This document shows positions 1-5,129 of a DNA stretch of 7,252 bases, in pieces. Position numbers and translations under genes: made by a program. The notes under the pieces are model-generated. The model was not told where the DNA came from. It did not search any database and saw only the letters and a program-made list of their open reading frames with translations. Source of the stretch: Actinomycetes bacterium (GTDB lineage Bacteria > Bacillota_I > Bacilli_A > RF39 > UBA660); the NCBI GenBank assembly GCA_021152765.1, contig JAGKUT010000038.1, forward strand, positions 1-7,252, read 5' to 3'. Position 1 is the first letter of the stretch. Each line of letters starts with the position of its first letter.

Positions 1-174
1 ATATTTGTAAAGATATTCAATAATAAATAATAAACCATTTTCATATAACTTATTCATTTCAATGTAGCATCGTTCTAATAATTGTTTATCAAACTCTTTA
101 GGAATTAGATTATCTAATTCTTCAGTAAAAAATTCTTTTGCATCATAATTCAAGTTATCATATTTTTTTAACAT
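1..174 (-). CDS. Partial hypothetical protein, N-terminal 58 residues (runs off the left edge)
   Basis: An open frame reads leftward from ATG at 174 to the window edge with no stop, giving 58 residues that begin MLKKYDNLNY. The start is supported by a good ribosome binding site, GAGGTG, about 6 bases upstream. The visible part is acidic and helical in character, rich in Leu, Glu, Asp, Lys and Tyr, with no recognisable motif, signal peptide or membrane span. It is the most distal visible gene of the element operon and lies 64 bases after the XRE gene at 239-466, the largest gap in the operon. The C-terminus is missing, so no family is assigned. It is probably a small element-encoded protein. 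Confidence 0.7.
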   Translation of the reverse strand, partial: MLKKYDNLNYDAKEFFTEELDNLIPKEFDKQLLERCYIEMNKLYENGLLFIIEYLYKY

Positions 175-238
175 TATTTCACCTCACTTTCAATAAGTAG
201 CATAGCATACTTTAAAAAGTGGTATTACTGATTTTGAA

Positions 239-466
239 TTAACATTGTTTTGGTTCATCAAATAAATATGCAATATCAACATCAAGAGCGAGAGATATTA
301 TATACACTGCCTCAATTGTAAACCCTTTTTTCTTTCCATTTGATGACTCAATTCTTCTTATATATTCTGGTGAATAATCTGTTAATTCAGCAACATCATT
401 TTGAGTTAAACCTTTTAACTTACGGTAATATTTAATGTTTTTAGCAACCTTTTGATATATATTCAT
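239..466 (-). CDS. XRE/HTH_3-family DNA-binding regulator, 75 aa
   Basis: This is a single-domain helix-turn-helix protein of the XRE (lambda cI/Cro-like) family, cytoplasmic and predicted to bind an operator. The HTH covers about residues 8-42: a first helix ending in YYRKLKG, the typical TQNDVAEL second helix, and a recognition helix around SPEYIRRIE. A KKKGFTIEA segment and the helix IISLALDVDIAYLF complete the five-helix fold. There is no extra effector or peptidase domain, and 75 residues is normal for minimal members. The ATG overlaps the stop of the preceding gene by one base (TAATG), implying translational coupling, and AAGGA lies upstream. Its place inside the operon suggests a late or autoregulatory role rather than being the lysogeny repressor. 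It shares a KN-x-x-YYR-x-x-K start with the divergent regulator at 4596-4847. The operator is not identified. Confidence 0.9.
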   Translation of the reverse strand: MNIYQKVAKNIKYYRKLKGLTQNDVAELTDYSPEYIRRIESSNGKKKGFTIEAVYIISLALDVDIAYLFDEPKQC

Positions 467-744
467 TAGTATTCATTCCTTAATAAGATAGTAGTATAAG
501 ACCTATCTCTTTCAGTTATTATATATATGTTGCCACCAGTAGTAGTGTATGAAGCAAGTATTCTTTCATTATTCTTTATTGCATCTTCATTCATTTGCTT
601 ATCACTATCGCATAAATCTCCCCAATCTTCATTCAAATATCTATTTAGATAATTTACTAATTCATATTGATAACTAGGTTTTTCGTTTATTATGTCTTGT
701 ATTCCACTTGTCATAACAAGTTTTCCTAAATCAAATCTAGGCAT
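466..744 (-). CDS. Conserved small mobile-element protein with GDWGDL...TERDRSYTTILL motif, 92 aa
   Basis: Function is unknown. I recognise the layout as a small family common on plasmids and conjugative elements of gut bacteria. It starts with MPRFDLGKLVMTSGI, has a central DWGDLCDSDKQMNEDA (residues about 40-55), then RILASY, and ends with IYIITERDRSYTTILL. Database entries sometimes call such proteins restriction-modification subunits; nothing in this sequence supports that. The frame can open at GTG 753, but an AAAGGAA ribosome binding site sits 9 bases before ATG 744 and only one base before the GTG, so 744 is the better start. That start overlaps the end of the PcfJ-like gene by 8 bases. 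The stop overlaps the XRE start by one base, so expression is probably coupled on both sides. Soluble, with no membrane segment. Confidence 0.85.
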   Translation of the reverse strand: MPRFDLGKLVMTSGIQDIINEKPSYQYELVNYLNRYLNEDWGDLCDSDKQMNEDAIKNNERILASYTTTGGNIYIITERDRSYTTILLRNEY

Positions 745-2167
745 ATAACACACTTCCTTTCAAAACTTTAGTTTCCCATTTAGTAATAAATGCTTGTTGT
801 GCTTTAGTTGGATCATTATTCTTCTTACCACGACTTTGTATAATCTCATTATTTCTAACTTCAATTGCAACAAGTGGTGTAGTAATATCTTTAACTTTTC
901 TCATAAAATATAAATCTGTTTCAGCATCAGCATAACGCTTATTATAATTTCTTATGCAAATATCCTGTACTTCTGATTCTTTAATCAAATCACTCATCGT
1001 TGGAACAGGAAAGATAACAAACTTATCATCTTTATAGCTATTCTTCTTTAATTCTTCATACCTGTTCTTTATTTTCTCAATTATTTCTTGATTTTCAATA
1101 GTTTCTACTTGGTGCATAAGTTCATCGTGTGATTTAACAATATCTTTAGGATATAGTATTCTTTTATCTTTCATATTAAGATGCAATCGTTCAGCAAAAT
1201 CAAGATAGTCGCTATATAGATGTTCATTATTCTTATTCAAGCCATTAGCAAGTGCTTTTTCCATATCAAGATACTTTGATAATTCAGTAAAATTATGCAA
1301 CTCTGATAGCCTTCGTATAATTCTAATATTCATGTGTTTAATGACTTTTAACACCTCTAACTCATGATAGGTAATATTATGTTTTACCATAAAGGGTAGA
1401 TAATCTTTAGTAACACCAAATCTATTTTCAAATGAACCTTTATTAACAAATCTATCACAATGTATAGCTAGATTAGTAAGACCTAACTTAGATAATAATT
1501 CAAATGATATAGGATTGATAAGTACCCTCTGGAGTAGTATCTCTATATCTTCACTACTGATATATGGTGATAACCCTCTCTCTACAGGGCAGTAGTAATA
1601 TGGTGACCCCTTTAGGTCTCTCTCTAACTCTCCCCAGTAGATACTCCCTCTAGACATATACCATCTATACTGACCATCTAGCAGTCTCCACCGAATATGT
1701 TTTTCGTTATAAGTAATCATTGTATATCCCATATAGTTTTTGAATACATTTGACGCTAACAAATAGATTTTATTCTTACTTATAACTAATCTCTGATACT
1801 CTTGATACCTATGTGTAACTTTGTTATTGCTATATGTGGATGATACCTCAAACCCTCTAAGCACAAAGTAACCATTGATATAGTCTAGTATTCTAAAATC
1901 ATCTTTAAAAACTTGATATTTTAATGTATTCATTCGAACTAATAGACTTTCTTTACATTTAGGACAAACTAGATACTCTCCAACTCTAGCAGTAGAGTGA
2001 AAAGTTTTTTTACAATTTGTACAATAATAACCATCTTTTGACTTAAGTATAAGATTATGTTTAGGATAGATACTTTGCTTCAACCAATTTCGTACCCCTG
2101 AATCAATTGAAAATGTTTCGTCCATAGACTTTATAAGATTTTGAATTTCTTTTTTAATATAACCCAT
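737..2167 (-). CDS. PcfJ-like protein with N-terminal zinc ribbon, 476 aa
   Basis: It is similar to PcfJ, encoded in the conjugation region of enterococcal plasmid pCF10 and widespread in Firmicutes mobile elements; the biochemical role is not established. Residues 49-71 form a zinc ribbon with paired cysteines C49-x2-C52 and C68-x2-C71. The middle (about 80-380) is rich in Tyr, Arg and Lys and predicted soluble. The PcfJ signature is in the last 95 residues: VPTMSDL, then ESEVQDICIRNYNKRY (C404), a strand DLYFMRK, PLVAIEV, IIQSRGKKNN (Q444, R446, G447, N450) and a final AFITKWE. The family's usual EG-x-x-LxHCV block is partly degenerate here. ATG 2167 lies 13 bases after the PcfK-like stop; the ribosome binding site is weak (TAGGTAG), which suggests coupling. 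The size fits full-length members. Nucleic-acid binding through the ribbon is inference. Confidence 0.85.
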   Translation of the reverse strand: MGYIKKEIQNLIKSMDETFSIDSGVRNWLKQSIYPKHNLILKSKDGYYCTNCKKTFHSTARVGEYLVCPKCKESLLVRMNTLKYQVFKDDFRILDYINGYFVLRGFEVSSTYSNNKVTHRYQEYQRLVISKNKIYLLASNVFKNYMGYTMITYNEKHIRWRLLDGQYRWYMSRGSIYWGELERDLKGSPYYYCPVERGLSPYISSEDIEILLQRVLINPISFELLSKLGLTNLAIHCDRFVNKGSFENRFGVTKDYLPFMVKHNITYHELEVLKVIKHMNIRIIRRLSELHNFTELSKYLDMEKALANGLNKNNEHLYSDYLDFAERLHLNMKDKRILYPKDIVKSHDELMHQVETIENQEIIEKIKNRYEELKKNSYKDDKFVIFPVPTMSDLIKESEVQDICIRNYNKRYADAETDLYFMRKVKDITTPLVAIEVRNNEIIQSRGKKNNDPTKAQQAFITKWETKVLKGSVLYA

Positions 2168-2180
2168 AAGACCAAACTAC

Positions 2181-2531
2181 CTAGAATAATGAAAGCTGTC
2201 CTACCTTTTGAACTTCTGGTACAACTTCTTCTTTATTAACTTTTACTGTTGGAGTAGATATAACTTTCTTAATTCCTAATTCTTCATCAGTTTTATTCCA
2301 GTAATTAACAGCCCAGTCATAGACAGTAGCATCTTCAACCCAGCAATATCCATCTTTTGTCAATCTCTTTGCTTCACCTTTGATATAATCAACCATACCT
2401 TTAAGAGTTTTATTTTCATTTAGATATTTATCTGACATATCGTCTATATTAACTAGATACTCTATAACCCTAAGTAGAGGAGGATCTTCTTGACCCTCTG
2501 CTAATTTTTTTAACCTTTCAACACCATTCAT
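2181..2531 (-). CDS. PcfK/AcrIIA9-like protein with C-terminal clamp-binding motif, 116 aa
   Basis: The central part (residues 42-87: a DYI helix, KDGYCWVED, then TVYDWAVNYWNKTDEELG) matches the PcfK-like pattern of a helix followed by nG...ddeVf-wAvhYydedd. PcfK proteins are encoded next to PcfJ in conjugative elements, as here. Some homologues from gut metagenomes were identified as the Cas9 inhibitor AcrIIA9, so an anti-CRISPR role is possible but not shown. The last five residues, QLSLF (112-116), match the consensus beta sliding-clamp-binding motif and follow a flexible Val/Lys/Glu/Pro-rich linker (about 90-111). This suggests recruitment to replicating DNA. The ATG is 7 bases after the previous stop and has only a poor ribosome binding site (AAAGAAAG), so coupling is likely. 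Family call fairly sure; function inferred. Confidence 0.8.
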   Translation of the reverse strand: MNGVERLKKLAEGQEDPPLLRVIEYLVNIDDMSDKYLNENKTLKGMVDYIKGEAKRLTKDGYCWVEDATVYDWAVNYWNKTDEELGIKKVISTPTVKVNKEEVVPEVQKVGQLSLF

Positions 2532-2538
2532 AGAATTA

Positions 2539-2973
2539 TCAACTTCTTTCTTTTATGTAGTAACCATAGACACATCTAGTTCCACCACGAGAGCAGTCAT
2601 AGGTATCATATAGCTTTCTATTTTTAACACAAGTTAAATGTTTTGAAACACTAACTATCAATGTACCATCAGGTAATTCCTTTTCGTTTAAGTGGACTTG
2701 GCAACCAGAACCTATCAACATTGTGGGTATCCATTTCCAACCTAAATCAGTAAGTATTCTCCATATAGTATCTTTAGTAACACCATTTCTAGCATTAGAC
2801 TTCTTTTTCTTTCTTTTACTTAAATGTTCTTTCTTAGCATAACTATTTATTAAATCATAAACTTGTTTGTAATCCATTCCTGTAGCATTAGCTATGGCTC
2901 TACAGACACAATCACCAACAACATTTGATTTAAAGTATTTCTCTCTACCACCTGTACTATAAATTAACTCCAT
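2539..2973 (-). CDS. Probable papain-fold cysteine peptidase-like phage/element protein, 144 aa
   Basis: The protein resembles a small phage and element family with a papain/C39-like layout, although no substrate is known. A GDCVCRAIANATG motif at residues 20-32 gives a candidate nucleophile C22 (or C24) at a helix start. It is followed by YKQVYDLIN, a very basic stretch SKRKKKKS (52-59), and a central LGWKWIPTMLIGSGCQVHL. A beta-rich C-terminal half carries H112 in IVSVSKHLTCV and D123/D126 in LYDTYD. The Cys-His-Asp order and spacing fit a cysteine peptidase or a catalytically related fold; activity is inference. There is no signal peptide, so it is expected in the cytoplasm. The start is 2 bases after the SSB stop, with AGGTAG upstream. 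The gene ends in tandem stops TGA-TAA. Confidence 0.75.
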   Translation of the reverse strand: MELIYSTGGREKYFKSNVVGDCVCRAIANATGMDYKQVYDLINSYAKKEHLSKRKKKKSNARNGVTKDTIWRILTDLGWKWIPTMLIGSGCQVHLNEKELPDGTLIVSVSKHLTCVKNRKLYDTYDCSRGGTRCVYGYYIKERS

Positions 2974-2975
2974 TT

Positions 2976-3260
2976 CTAACTACCTGACTGCAAGAATGAT
3001 ACTTTTTCAGCAACTAATTGCATAAAGTTATCTTTCATTTGCAATCTTCCTTTCACGCCGATTAAGTCACCAACCTTACAGTATTCTGTTACTGGTTGTG
3101 AAACACCTTTAAATAATAAACATGGAATTGAATCAACATCATATTCACCATTTGCATTCTTATATGATCTAGGTACTGCTATAGTAATACTAGCAACACC
3201 ATCATCCTCATTGCTCCCAATTTCTTTAATTCTTCCTACTAACATTGAATTATTTAACAT
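2976..3260 (-). CDS. Single-stranded DNA-binding protein, short tail-less form, 94 aa
   Basis: This is an OB-fold SSB expected to coat single-stranded DNA during replication or transfer of the element. Family features are the start MLNNSMLVGRI, ITIAVPRSYKN, the SIPCLLFKG strand (where typical SSBs have D-x-I/F-x-x-V-x-F/W), VTEYCKVGDLIGVKGRLQ and a last strand MQLVAEKVSFL. It stops right after the OB fold at residue 94, without the flexible linker and acidic DDDIPF-type tip that host SSBs use to bind partner proteins. It could therefore bind DNA without recruiting the host SSB interactome. An AAAGGAAG ribosome binding site lies inside the upstream gene, and the ATG overlaps that gene's stop by 7 bases (ATGTTAA). 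The downstream gene starts 2 bases after its stop, so this is a tightly coupled operon. Confidence 0.9.
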   Translation of the reverse strand: MLNNSMLVGRIKEIGSNEDDGVASITIAVPRSYKNANGEYDVDSIPCLLFKGVSQPVTEYCKVGDLIGVKGRLQMKDNFMQLVAEKVSFLQSGS

Positions 3261-3559
3261 ACTTCATCTTCCTTTCCTGAGATATCAACTAAATAGATAG
3301 GTTCATCCTTTTCATTGTGGGCAAAGAATAAATCATATTTCTCTTCAAGAATAGAATCAACATTTTTATAAATTTCTTCTTGTTCTTTCTCGCTATAATG
3401 AATGAACTGCATACTGCTATGATAAACTTGATTGTAACTTTCAAATTTTTCATTCTTGTAATGTTTGTAATGTATATAAATCATATCAGCAATTATATAA
3501 GCAAGAAATTTCTTATGTGATTGTTCTTCTTCTTTTTTAATTATTTCATTTATATTCAT
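3254..3559 (-). CDS. Hypothetical protein, first intact gene of the element operon, 101 aa
   Basis: I do not recognise a family. The protein is soluble and highly charged. It starts MNINEIIKKEEEQSHKKFLAY and has a Tyr/His-rich middle (IYIHYKHYKNEKFESYNQVYH, split around residues 28-47). A glutamate-rich helix follows (about 57-74), then a strand-like EPIYLVDISG near the end. No membrane span or catalytic motif is visible. Its start has the strongest ribosome binding site of the operon (GGGAGGA, 6 bases before the ATG), and its end overlaps the SSB start by 7 bases, so it probably belongs to the same replication/accessory function. A small open frame from upstream stops exactly inside its ribosome binding site (TAA at 3563-3565), which hints that another gene once preceded it. 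Confidence 0.8.
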   Translation of the reverse strand: MNINEIIKKEEEQSHKKFLAYIIADMIYIHYKHYKNEKFESYNQVYHSSMQFIHYSEKEQEEIYKNVDSILEEKYDLFFAHNEKDEPIYLVDISGKEDEVC

Positions 3560-3562
3560 AAT

Positions 3563-3808
3563 TTATCCTCCCATTAACACGATACAATAAGAATTGGGAT
3601 GATAAGAACTGATTCTGAATTTGATATTAGAGCATAATAAAACAGAAGAATGTTTCATCTCCTGTTTCTGTAATTCTTTATATTTAGTTATATGTGTATT
3701 AGTAGTGATATTAGTGTTTCTTTCTTTTTTGTTTTTATTAGTGATTATAGTTTTAGTTTCTTTTTCTTTATTAGTGATGTTAGTATTAGTGGTGTTATTG
3801 GTTAGTAA
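3563..3808 (-). pseudogene. Asn/Thr/Lys-rich open frame without a start; possible remnant of the operon's first gene
   Basis: An 81-codon frame stays open from just after a TAA at 3809-3811 to a TAA at 3563-3565 that overlaps the next gene's ribosome binding site. It reads LLTNNTTNTNITNKEKE, continues Asn/Thr/Lys-rich, then KYKELQKQEMKHSS and ends CIVLMGG. It has no ATG near its beginning; the only Met codons are near the end. A similar Asn/Thr-rich stretch beginning LLTKNKTN lies 172 bases upstream, one base out of frame, so a duplicated linker with frameshifts would explain the pattern. Ending at the next ribosome binding site is typical of an operon gene. Against this, the composition is low complexity and the opposite strand is open as well. 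Low confidence; it may be non-coding. Confidence 0.25.
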
Positions 3809-3966
3809 TTAGTAGCGGAGACCTGCAGGTTGAAACTAGTACATATCCTGACTCCGTCGATCTCTTGGGTCGATTAACTACAGTAATATTTCTTTCAGTT
3901 ATATTGATGTTTCTTTCTTTTTTAATAGCAGTAGTAATAATGTTGTTATTAGTGATATTAGTTTTG
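3697..3966 (+). repeat. Iteron-like direct repeats of TATTAGTGAT-RTTAGT type
   Basis: Four related units are visible on the plus strand: 3697-3716 (TATTAGTAGTGATATTAGTG), about 3737-3754 (TTATTAGTGATTATAGTT), 3768-3790 (TTATTAGTGATGTTAGTATT, then AGT) and 3946-3966 (TTATTAGTGATATTAGTTTT, then G). Between them are T/C runs such as GTTTCTTTCTTTTTT (3716-3730, and again at about 3909-3923). Units of this kind could bind an initiator or regulator. They could equally come from a repeated Asn/Thr coding stretch on the other strand. Confidence 0.55.
3816..3856 (+). other. Imperfect stem with internal 10-bp palindrome
   Basis: CGGAG (3816-3820) can pair with CTCCG (3852-3856), enclosing the perfect palindrome ACCTGCAGGT (3821-3830). 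Just beyond, TCGA at 3857-3860 and 3870-3873 can pair around a 9-base loop. The GC content stands out against the flanking T/G-rich repeats. The palindrome could be a dimeric protein site; no function is assigned. Confidence 0.45.
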
Positions 3967-3997
3967 TTTTTGGTTAGTAATGACGAGGTCTTTCGGA

Positions 3998-4026
3998 TAG
4001 GAAAATATAAACGATATTTTCTCCTA
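3998..4026 (+). other. Strong hairpin 1 of a tandem pair (11-bp stem with 2-base bulge)
   Basis: TAGGAAAATAT (3998-4008) pairs with ATATTTT (4014-4020) and CCTA (4023-4026), leaving a 5-base AAACG loop and a CT bulge. There is no T-tract on the plus strand, so it is not a simple terminator in that direction. It forms a tandem pair with the hairpin at 4035-4053, which suggests a cis-acting or RNA structure. Confidence 0.6.
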
Positions 4027-4034
4027 AGAGCCCG

Positions 4035-4053
4035 CTAGGAACACACTTCCTAG
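4035..4053 (+). other. Strong hairpin 2 of a tandem pair (perfect 7-bp stem, 5-base loop)
   Basis: CTAGGAA (4035-4041), loop CACAC, TTCCTAG (4047-4053) is a perfect inverted repeat. One G-T and one C-G pair could extend the stem. It has no T-run on either side. It lies 8 bases from hairpin 1 and shares TAGGAA with it. Confidence 0.6.
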
Positions 4054-4226
4054 TGATGTACTATCAACGATATTACCATTTCTTTTAACAACCGAAATGA
4101 TATTAAATTCATCAAAGGTAAAACCTTTAACTAATCACATTCTACCAGCATTCAATTCGAAAGACAACCCTGAAATAAAAAATTTTTAAAACTTATTTAC
4201 TTAGATTATGATAAGCAAAATTTCTT

Positions 4227-4487
4227 CTAACAATAAATGTATCTTTCTTCAATCCTATCAAGTATTGAAAATACTATCAAAGAACAAAATCCAGGAAGTA
4301 AGATGTACCCTAAAGCATTAAATAACCAATATGGCATTGATATACCACTTGTTGGCAATGTAATTATTTCATTACTATTCATTACTGGAACTCCTGTGAT
4401 ATTTGAATATAAATATAATGAGAATACAATAATTGCTGTTATTATGCATATGAACATCTTTATCTTTTTCCAATGTTTTTGTATCAT
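4227..4487 (-). CDS. Small membrane protein with two transmembrane helices, 86 aa
   Basis: It is predicted to sit in the cytoplasmic membrane. A basic N-terminus (QKHWKKIK) leads into helix 1 (about residues 11-29, MFICIITAIIVFSLYLYSN). An outside loop of about 23 residues follows, then helix 2 (about 54-76, from YWLFNALGYILLPG) and a charged C-terminus DRIEERYIYC. Both ends are expected inside. An excellent ribosome binding site, AGGAGGGAG, lies 7 bases before the ATG, which makes this the real gene rather than the overlapping plus-strand frame. It is divergent from the regulator at 4596 and is the first minus-strand gene inside the element's right end. Small membrane proteins in this place can be superinfection-exclusion or immunity proteins, but there is no motif to support a specific role. 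Confidence 0.8.
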   Translation of the reverse strand: MIQKHWKKIKMFICIITAIIVFSLYLYSNITGVPVMNSNEIITLPTSGISMPYWLFNALGYILLPGFCSLIVFSILDRIEERYIYC

Positions 4488-4595
4488 ATTAAATCTCCCT
4501 CCTAAATACTCTCAGAACATTTTCTTTGGGTTTAACTCAATGGAATATTTTAAATAAAAATCGTACCATATTATTAGTGAATGTGTGGTGATACG

Positions 4596-4847
4596 ATGAC
4601 TTTGAAGCAAATTTTCGGTAAGAATGTCAGGTATTATCGTTATCAAAAGAATTATACTCAAGAGAAGTTTGCTGAAAAGGTTAACTTAAATGCATCATAT
4701 ATCAGTGAACTTGAATCTGGTAAATATGGACCTAACTTTGAAAAGGTTGAAGATATTGCTAAAGTTTTAGGTGTTGAACCATATGTATTATTCCAAGAAA
4801 CGAAGAATACTCACAAGACATTACCGAATAGAGTAGATATGAAGTAA
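4596..4847 (+). CDS. XRE-family transcriptional regulator, cI-like position, 83 aa
   Basis: This is a single-domain helix-turn-helix protein, probably the repressor controlling the leftward element genes. The HTH covers about residues 6-42: IFGKNVRYYRYQKN, then TQEKFAEKVN (helix 2), NASYISELESGK (recognition helix), and the supporting helices FEKVEDIAKVLG and EPYVLFQET. It has no C-terminal cleavage or sensor domain, so an SOS-type self-cleaving repressor is excluded. The frame also opens at ATG 4581, but GTGGTGAT sits just before ATG 4596 and MTLKQIFGKNVRYY is a normal XRE start, so I chose 4596. It is the only plus-strand gene in the element part, divergent from the membrane protein; the intervening 108 bases should hold the operators. 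A hairpin terminator follows the stop. Confidence 0.9.
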   Translation: MTLKQIFGKNVRYYRYQKNYTQEKFAEKVNLNASYISELESGKYGPNFEKVEDIAKVLGVEPYVLFQETKNTHKTLPNRVDMK

Positions 4848-4868
4848 CTAGTTATCTAGTTGCTTTTT
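4844..4868 (+). terminator. Rho-independent terminator of the XRE regulator gene
   Basis: GTAACTAG (4844-4851), loop TTAT, CTAGTTGC (4856-4863) forms an 8-bp stem including one T-G pair, and is followed by TTTTT. The stem starts inside the TAA stop region of the regulator, so the transcript ends right after the gene. Confidence 0.7.
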
Positions 4869-4893
4869 GTTTGCTTATACATAATCTGCAACT

Positions 4894-4924
4894 ATTATAG
4901 CACACTTTGTAGTGGTAGAAACAA
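4894..4924 (-). promoter_or_regulatory. Candidate minus-strand extended -10 promoter, antisense to the XRE regulator
   Basis: TGCTATAAT (minus strand; TATAAT at 4894-4899) is an extended -10 box. A TTGTTT box lies at 4919-4924 with a long 19-base spacer, so recognition would depend on the extended -10. Transcription would run leftward into the 3' end and body of the plus-strand regulator, giving an antisense transcript. Sequence-only prediction. Confidence 0.35.
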
Positions 4925-4968
4925 TTTTTATAATTTGTCACTTGTTTTCCAAGTTTGAACATAGATTT

Positions 4969-5017
4969 ACCCTAAATTTTATTTTTCGTTAATTCTCAAC
5001 ATATTCTCACCCTAAAT
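4969..5017 (+). repeat. ACCCTAAAT direct-repeat pair, possible integrase arm sites
   Basis: ACCCTAAAT occurs at 4969-4977 and again at 5009-5017, exactly 40 bases apart in the same orientation (T-T-ACCCTAAAT and T-C-ACCCTAAAT). They lie about 160-208 bases inside the proposed crossover at 5177-5183, a normal distance for arm-type sites. Role inferred from position only. Confidence 0.4.
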
Positions 5018-5093
5018 CAACTATAATGTTTTAATTGCAGTTGAAGAACTGTTATTGAGTTTGATATTATCCCACAAATTTCCCCACAATAGC

Positions 5094-5129
5094 ATAAGAA
5101 AAAGGAATCATCAACATTGACAATTCCTT
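5094..5129 (-). terminator. Minus-strand rho-independent terminator facing transcription entering from the chromosome
   Basis: On the minus strand AAGGAAT (5129-5123) pairs with ATTCCTT (5108-5102) around a 14-base loop that itself can form TCA-ATGT-TGA, and the stem runs into TTTTTCTT. It lies about 50 bases inside the element from the split tRNA. It would stop transcripts started at the tRNA promoter or read through from scpB before they reach the regulator gene. Confidence 0.55.

Larger units (their letters stand above)
3566..4226. other. 661-bp region without an intact gene: iteron-like repeats plus hairpins; candidate origin, structured RNA or decayed gene
   Basis: No frame here has both a plausible start and a ribosome binding site. 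On the plus strand two T/G-rich, C-poor stretches (about 3676-3810 and 3883-3981) each end in GGTTAGTAAT. They are separated by a more GC-rich, structured segment (3811-3880) and followed by another (3981-4055). The T/G stretches contain repeated TTATTAGTGAT-type units. The left flank (about 3566-3675) leads into the operon start. The right flank (4056-4226) is ordinary AT-rich DNA; in one minus frame it reads KGFTFDEFNIISVVKRNG before a stop, so coding remnants are possible. Lying directly upstream of an operon with an SSB gene, the region fits a replication origin or a regulatory leader. A large structured RNA cannot be excluded. Confidence 0.5.

Noticed and set aside
2539..2541. Alternative genetic code (TGA as Trp)
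   Set aside because: TGA ends one gene here and is followed at once by TAA, but no intact gene contains an in-frame TGA although several have many tryptophans, so the standard code fits.
3621..3812. Plus-strand 63-codon hydrophobic frame as a gene
   Set aside because: It starts with TTG without a ribosome binding site, and its leucine/valine run is what the complement of Asn/Thr/Ile codons gives in this low-complexity repeat. Kept only as an observation.
3697..3966. CRISPR array
   Set aside because: The repeats are short, variable and unevenly spaced, without uniform 30-40 base spacers, and there are no cas genes.
4237..4557. Plus-strand 106-codon frame opposite the membrane protein
   Set aside because: No ribosome binding site before its ATG, while the minus-strand frame has a near-perfect AGGAGGGAG and a clean two-helix protein.
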